Part shown: piece by piece, positions 61,017 to 64,000 of the stretch
How the letters are laid out: each line of letters begins with the position of its first letter
Numbering within the stretch: position 1 is the stretch's first letter
From: Millionella massiliensis
GTDB lineage: Bacteria; Bacteroidota; Bacteroidia; Bacteroidales; Rikenellaceae
Assembly: GCF_900104655.1 (NCBI RefSeq)
Contig: NZ_FNWD01000002.1
Span: 806,001-870,000, forward strand
Length of the DNA: 64,000 nt
Direction of reading: 5' to 3'
The notes under the pieces: generated by a model
What the model was told of the DNA's origin: nothing
Seen by the model: only the letters and a program-made list of their open reading frames with translations
The model's database searches: none
Program-made: the position numbers and the translations under genes

Positions 61017-61147
61017 TTTGGATGTATTTATTTATGAGTCAATCCCTTGCCTACCCACAACGTTCTTCGTAAATTTGAACCGCGGAGAGTGCATCTCCCT
61101 CGTTTCTCTGGTTTGTTCAAAACCCTCGTTGTTTCGGACAAGCGGCG

Positions 61148-61155
61148 CAAAGGTA
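61148..61155 (-). promoter_or_regulatory. rpsP-rimM promoter, -7 box
   Basis: TACCTTTG on the - strand, with a TTG (61176-61178) 20 bases upstream that lies within the coaD promoter. Confidence 0.65.
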
Positions 61156-61164
61156 CAAAATGTT

Positions 61165-61172
61165 TATCTTTA
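61165..61172 (+). promoter_or_regulatory. coaD promoter, -7 box
   Basis: TATCTTTA, one change from TAnnTTTG, 21 bases before the coaD ATG. It interleaves with the rpsP promoter. Confidence 0.5.
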
Positions 61173-61193
61173 CACCAAGTTTCAGCATCGTTT

Positions 61194-61664
61194 ATGGAGA
61201 AAAAAGCCATTTTCGCCGGATCGTTCGACCCGTTTACCGTCGGCCACGAGGACATCGTGCGCCGGGCGTTGCACTTGTTCGACCACGTTATTATAGGTGT
61301 CGGCTACAACATCAAGAAGAAGGGATTCCTGCCGATGGAAAATCGCGTGCGGCTGATCCGCGACACCTTTCGCGACGAGCCCCGCGTCAGCGCCGAAGCC
61401 TACGAAGGGTTGACCATCGACTTTTGCCACCGCCAGGGAGTACACGTCCTGCTGCGCGGTCTCCGCTCGGTCGACGACTTCGAGAGCGACCGCACCATCG
61501 ACGCCATCAACAAACGGCTCGATCCCCGTATCGAGACCTTCTACCTGCTGACCGACCCCTACCTCGGGGCCGTCTCTTCGGCCGTAGTGCGCGAATTGCA
61601 TGCCCACAAGGCCGACATCTCGCGCCTGCTGCCGCACGGCATCCGGCTCGAAGATTACCTCTAA
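61194..61664 (+). CDS. coaD: Phosphopantetheine adenylyltransferase
   Basis: Adds AMP to 4'-phosphopantetheine to make dephospho-CoA. The 156-residue protein has GSFDPFTVGHEDIVRRA (the T/HxGH nucleotidyl-transfer motif), IGVGYNIKKKGFLP, LLRGLRSVDDFESD and the closing GAVSSAVVREL. A frame of 49 residues upstream carries no CoaD sequence; the ATG at 61194 begins the true protein. Confidence 0.96.
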   Translation: MEKKAIFAGSFDPFTVGHEDIVRRALHLFDHVIIGVGYNIKKKGFLPMENRVRLIRDTFRDEPRVSAEAYEGLTIDFCHRQGVHVLLRGLRSVDDFESDRTIDAINKRLDPRIETFYLLTDPYLGAVSSAVVRELHAHKADISRLLPHGIRLEDYL

Positions 61665-61831
61665 CCGCTTAATAAAATCGTGTATCTCGACGCACCCGGA
61701 GCCGGCGTATTGTCTGTTCCGGTGGGCGAAACATCGCACGGACGTGGCCGAAACAAATTCACAAAATTTCACAAACCCGTCAATAAATTAACAAACCCGC
61801 TTTCCGATGGGCTTTATCTCGCCCGAATTTG

Positions 61832-61839
61832 TACCTTTG
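61832..61839 (+). promoter_or_regulatory. NfnA-like operon promoter, -7 box
   Basis: TACCTTTG fits TAnnTTTG exactly and lies 47 bases before the ATG at 61887. Confidence 0.65.
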
Positions 61840-61886
61840 CCCACTCGGAACCTTCTGAAAAAAATACAAACGAGAGATATAAAGAC

Positions 61887-62765
61887 ATGTTTCAGATCCT
61901 GAAAAAGACACAACTGGCCCCCTCGATCTACCTGATGGAGGTAGAAGCACCGCGCGTGGCTCACGCCGCCCAACCCGGCCAGTTCCTGATCGTCATCGTC
62001 GACGACAAAGGCGAACGCATCCCGCTGACCATCTGTGATTACGACGCCGAAAAAGGTACCGTGACCATCGTGATACAAGCCATCGGCGCATCGACCATGC
62101 GCATCGTGGCGCTCGAAGAGGGCGACCACTTCGCCGACTTTGTCGGTCCGCTGGGCCACACCTCGGAATTCATCCACTACACGCCCGAAAAACTCGCCGC
62201 CACGAAATTCCTCTTCGTAGCCGGAGGTCTGGGTGCGGCCCCGGTCTACCCCCAGGTCAAATGGCTGGCCCAACGCGGCATCCAGGCCGACGTCATCATC
62301 GGAGCCAAAACGGCCGACCTGGTCCTGCTCGAAGAGGAGTTCCGCGCGCTGACCCCGAACGTCCACATCGCCACCGACGACGGTTCGAAAGGCTACAAAG
62401 GGCTGGTAACCAACCTGCTCAAAGAACTGGTCGTGAACGAAGGCAAACACTTCGACCTGGTCGTGGCCATCGGTCCGATGATCATGATGAAATTCGTCGC
62501 CCTGACCACCAAGGAACTGAACATTCCGACCATCGCCAGCCTCAACACCCTGATGGTGGACGGTACCGGCATGTGCGGGGCCTGCCGCGTGACCGTCGGC
62601 GGCAAGACCCGCTTCGCCTGCGTCGAAGGGCCTGAATTCGACGCCCATCAGGTCGATTTCGACGAAGCCATGCGCCGACAGGGCATGTACCGGACCATCG
62701 AAGAGCGCAAACGCGCCATCGAAGCCGAACGTGCCGCCGGCCACAAATGCAACATCGGTCTTTAA
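61887..62765 (+). CDS. Sulfide/dihydroorotate dehydrogenase-like FAD/NAD-binding subunit (NfnA/GltA small-subunit type)
   Basis: A 292-residue flavoprotein of the PyrK/NfnA family. It has an N-terminal FAD-binding barrel (PGQFLIVIVDDKGERIPLTI), an NAD domain with FVAGGLGAAPVYP, and the C-terminal [2Fe-2S] cluster motif GTGMCGACRVTVGGKTRFAC with four Cys. It pairs with the next gene as in NADH-dependent ferredoxin:NADP+ oxidoreductase (NfnAB) or GltB/GltA-like systems. The open frame runs 207 bases upstream with junk sequence; the ATG at 61887 follows the promoter box and gives the normal N-terminus. The gap to the partner gene is 173 bases. Confidence 0.88.
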   Translation: MFQILKKTQLAPSIYLMEVEAPRVAHAAQPGQFLIVIVDDKGERIPLTICDYDAEKGTVTIVIQAIGASTMRIVALEEGDHFADFVGPLGHTSEFIHYTPEKLAATKFLFVAGGLGAAPVYPQVKWLAQRGIQADVIIGAKTADLVLLEEEFRALTPNVHIATDDGSKGYKGLVTNLLKELVVNEGKHFDLVVAIGPMIMMKFVALTTKELNIPTIASLNTLMVDGTGMCGACRVTVGGKTRFACVEGPEFDAHQVDFDEAMRRQGMYRTIEERKRAIEAERAAGHKCNIGL

Positions 62766-62938
62766 GTCTTTAGGACAACCCCGACTCTATTAAATAAGGT
62801 CACCCCAACCCCAAATTCAGACGCGGGGGCACGCCGTTCCCGGCACATCAGCCGTGAAACACCGCCAGAGAGCATCTCCCCACCGGGAATCCTCTCCGCC
62901 CTACGCCTCCCCGCGCCGCCCGACAAGAAACAACAACC

Positions 62939-64000
62939 ATGGCAAACAAAATACCCCGAGTTCCCGTGCGGGAACAAGATCCCAAAATCCGCGCCACCAA
63001 TTTCGAAGAGGTGTGCTACGGTTACAACCTGGACGAAGCCACCCGTGAAGCCTCGCGCTGCCTCAACTGCAAGAAACCGCGCTGCGTCGAAGCCTGCCCC
63101 GTATCGGTCAAGATACCCGACTTCATCCACCACATCACCGAAGGCGACATCATCGCTGCCGCCAAAACCATCGCCCAGGACTCGCTGCTGCCCTCGATCT
63201 GCGGCCGTGTCTGCCCGCAGGAGAACCAGTGCGAAGGATCGTGCATCCTCGGCGTCAAGGGCGAACCCGTCGCCATCGGCAAACTGGAACGCTTTGTCGG
63301 CGACTGGGGCCGCGAACACCAGCTCGTTCTGGCACAGGCCGCTCCCCACAACGGCCATAAGGTAGCCGTGGTCGGTTCCGGTCCGGCCGGTCTGGCCTGC
63401 GCCGCCGACCTCGCCAAACTGGGCTACGAAGTCTCTATCTTCGAAGTGCTCCACCGTCCGGGCGGCGTTCTTCAGTACGGGATTCCGGAATTCCGTCTGC
63501 CGAAGCAGGAGGTCGTCGAACCCGAAATCGACAACGTGCGCCGGCTCGGCGTCAAAATCGAAACCGACGTGGTGGTGGGACGCACCGTCACCATCGACCA
63601 ACTGATGGACGAAGAGGGCTACGAAGCCGTATTTATCGGTTCGGGTGCCGGTCTGCCCCGCTTCATGGGCATCCCCGGCGAGAACCTCAACGGCGTGGTG
63701 TCGGCCAACGAATTCCTCACCCGCACCAACCTGATGCACGCCTACGACGAACAATACGACACCCCGATCTACACCGGCGACCGCGTCGTTGTGGTCGGCG
63801 GGGGTAACGTGGCCATGGACGCCGTGCGCACCGCCAAACGTCTCGGTGCCGACGCCTCGATCGTTTACCGCCGTTCCGAAGCCGAACTTCCCGCCCGCCG
63901 CGAAGAGGTGCACCACGCCAAAGAGGAGGGTATCGACTTCCAGATGCTGACCAATCCGGTCGAAATTCTCGGCGACGAACGCGGATGGGTGACCGGTATC
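62939..64000 (+). CDS. NADPH-dependent glutamate synthase / NfnB-type subunit (partial)
   Basis: Only the first 354 codons are in the window; the frame is open to the last base. It begins MANKIPRVPVREQDPKIR. The N-terminal [4Fe-4S] region has CLNCKKPRCVEACPVSV and a second Cys cluster GRVCPQENQCEGSCILG, followed by the FAD-binding loop VAVVGSGPAGLACAADLAK and the NADP loop VVVVGGGNVAMDAVRTAKRLGA. This is the layout of the GltA/NfnB large subunit. Whether it makes glutamate or bifurcates electrons to ferredoxin depends on the rest and on partner proteins; the preceding NfnA-like gene favours an NfnAB-type complex. Confidence 0.92.
   Translation, partial: MANKIPRVPVREQDPKIRATNFEEVCYGYNLDEATREASRCLNCKKPRCVEACPVSVKIPDFIHHITEGDIIAAAKTIAQDSLLPSICGRVCPQENQCEGSCILGVKGEPVAIGKLERFVGDWGREHQLVLAQAAPHNGHKVAVVGSGPAGLACAADLAKLGYEVSIFEVLHRPGGVLQYGIPEFRLPKQEVVEPEIDNVRRLGVKIETDVVVGRTVTIDQLMDEEGYEAVFIGSGAGLPRFMGIPGENLNGVVSANEFLTRTNLMHAYDEQYDTPIYTGDRVVVVGGGNVAMDAVRTAKRLGADASIVYRRSEAELPARREEVHHAKEEGIDFQMLTNPVEILGDERGWVTGI

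Overview
The window looks like chromosome from a GC-rich member of the Bacteroidota, most likely a gut Rikenellaceae such as Alistipes. This rests on several signs. Promoters carry the Bacteroidota -7 box TAnnTTTG (about 20 candidates) and Shine-Dalgarno sequences are weak. The genes include a PF14121-type putative porin, a TGS-uridine kinase fusion, an S1-rnz pair, a DoxX/BT_3928-like protein, GH92 and GH38 mannosidases, and a monofunctional-order pheA/aminotransferase/tyrA/aroG-chorismate mutase set. No rRNA, tRNA, CRISPR array, phage or insertion sequence was found.

Layout. 1-490: tail of a family-2-like glycoside hydrolase. 0.8-7.6 kb (+): sufBCDS iron-sulfur assembly operon, then tmk and a DoxX-like membrane protein. 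8.2-14.9 kb (+): K+/H+ antiporter, phosphofructokinase, a DUF2807 secreted protein, a ComM/YifB ATPase and a short ComEC. 14.8-22.6 kb (-): hydE behind a CapA-like lipoprotein, then a GH38-GH92 mannosidase operon. 22.7-25.3 kb (+): tatD-tcdA and a lipoprotein. 25.5-27.2 kb (-): two secreted proteins. 27.3-32.7 kb: CoA-transferase, a deoxyhypusine-synthase-like gene (-), then pta-ackA. 33.5-38.7 kb (-): guaA, rnz, rpsA and a frameshifted gene. 38.8-50 kb (-): pheT, a cysteine-less thioredoxin-fold protein, SlyD-like FKBP, gcvP, a degenerate 5'-nucleotidase-like protein and a nucleoside kinase. 50.4-55.1 kb (-): aromatic amino-acid operon behind an attenuator. 55.2-59.1 kb (-): lytic transglycosylase, porin, pssA. 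59.8-64 kb: rimM and rpsP (-), then coaD, and the two subunits of an NfnAB/GltA-type NADPH:ferredoxin oxidoreductase or glutamate synthase (+), the last one cut by the window edge.

Functionally, the CoA-transferase, pta and ackA support acetate-type fermentation and pfkA supports glycolysis. HydE implies an [FeFe] hydrogenase elsewhere. The aromatic operon makes Phe and Tyr from chorismate and also carries the DAHP entry step. The mannosidases point to host or yeast mannoglycans as a food source.

The most striking signal is in front of pheA: a promoter, a 34-codon leader ORF with the run FYSPFYYY, an intrinsic terminator with a U-run, and a 16-nt leader segment that can pair with the 5' half of that terminator. 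This has all the parts of a ribosome-mediated Phe/Tyr attenuator. Second is a two-hairpin repeat present twice (31.4 and 43.5 kb) whose two stems differ by compensatory changes.
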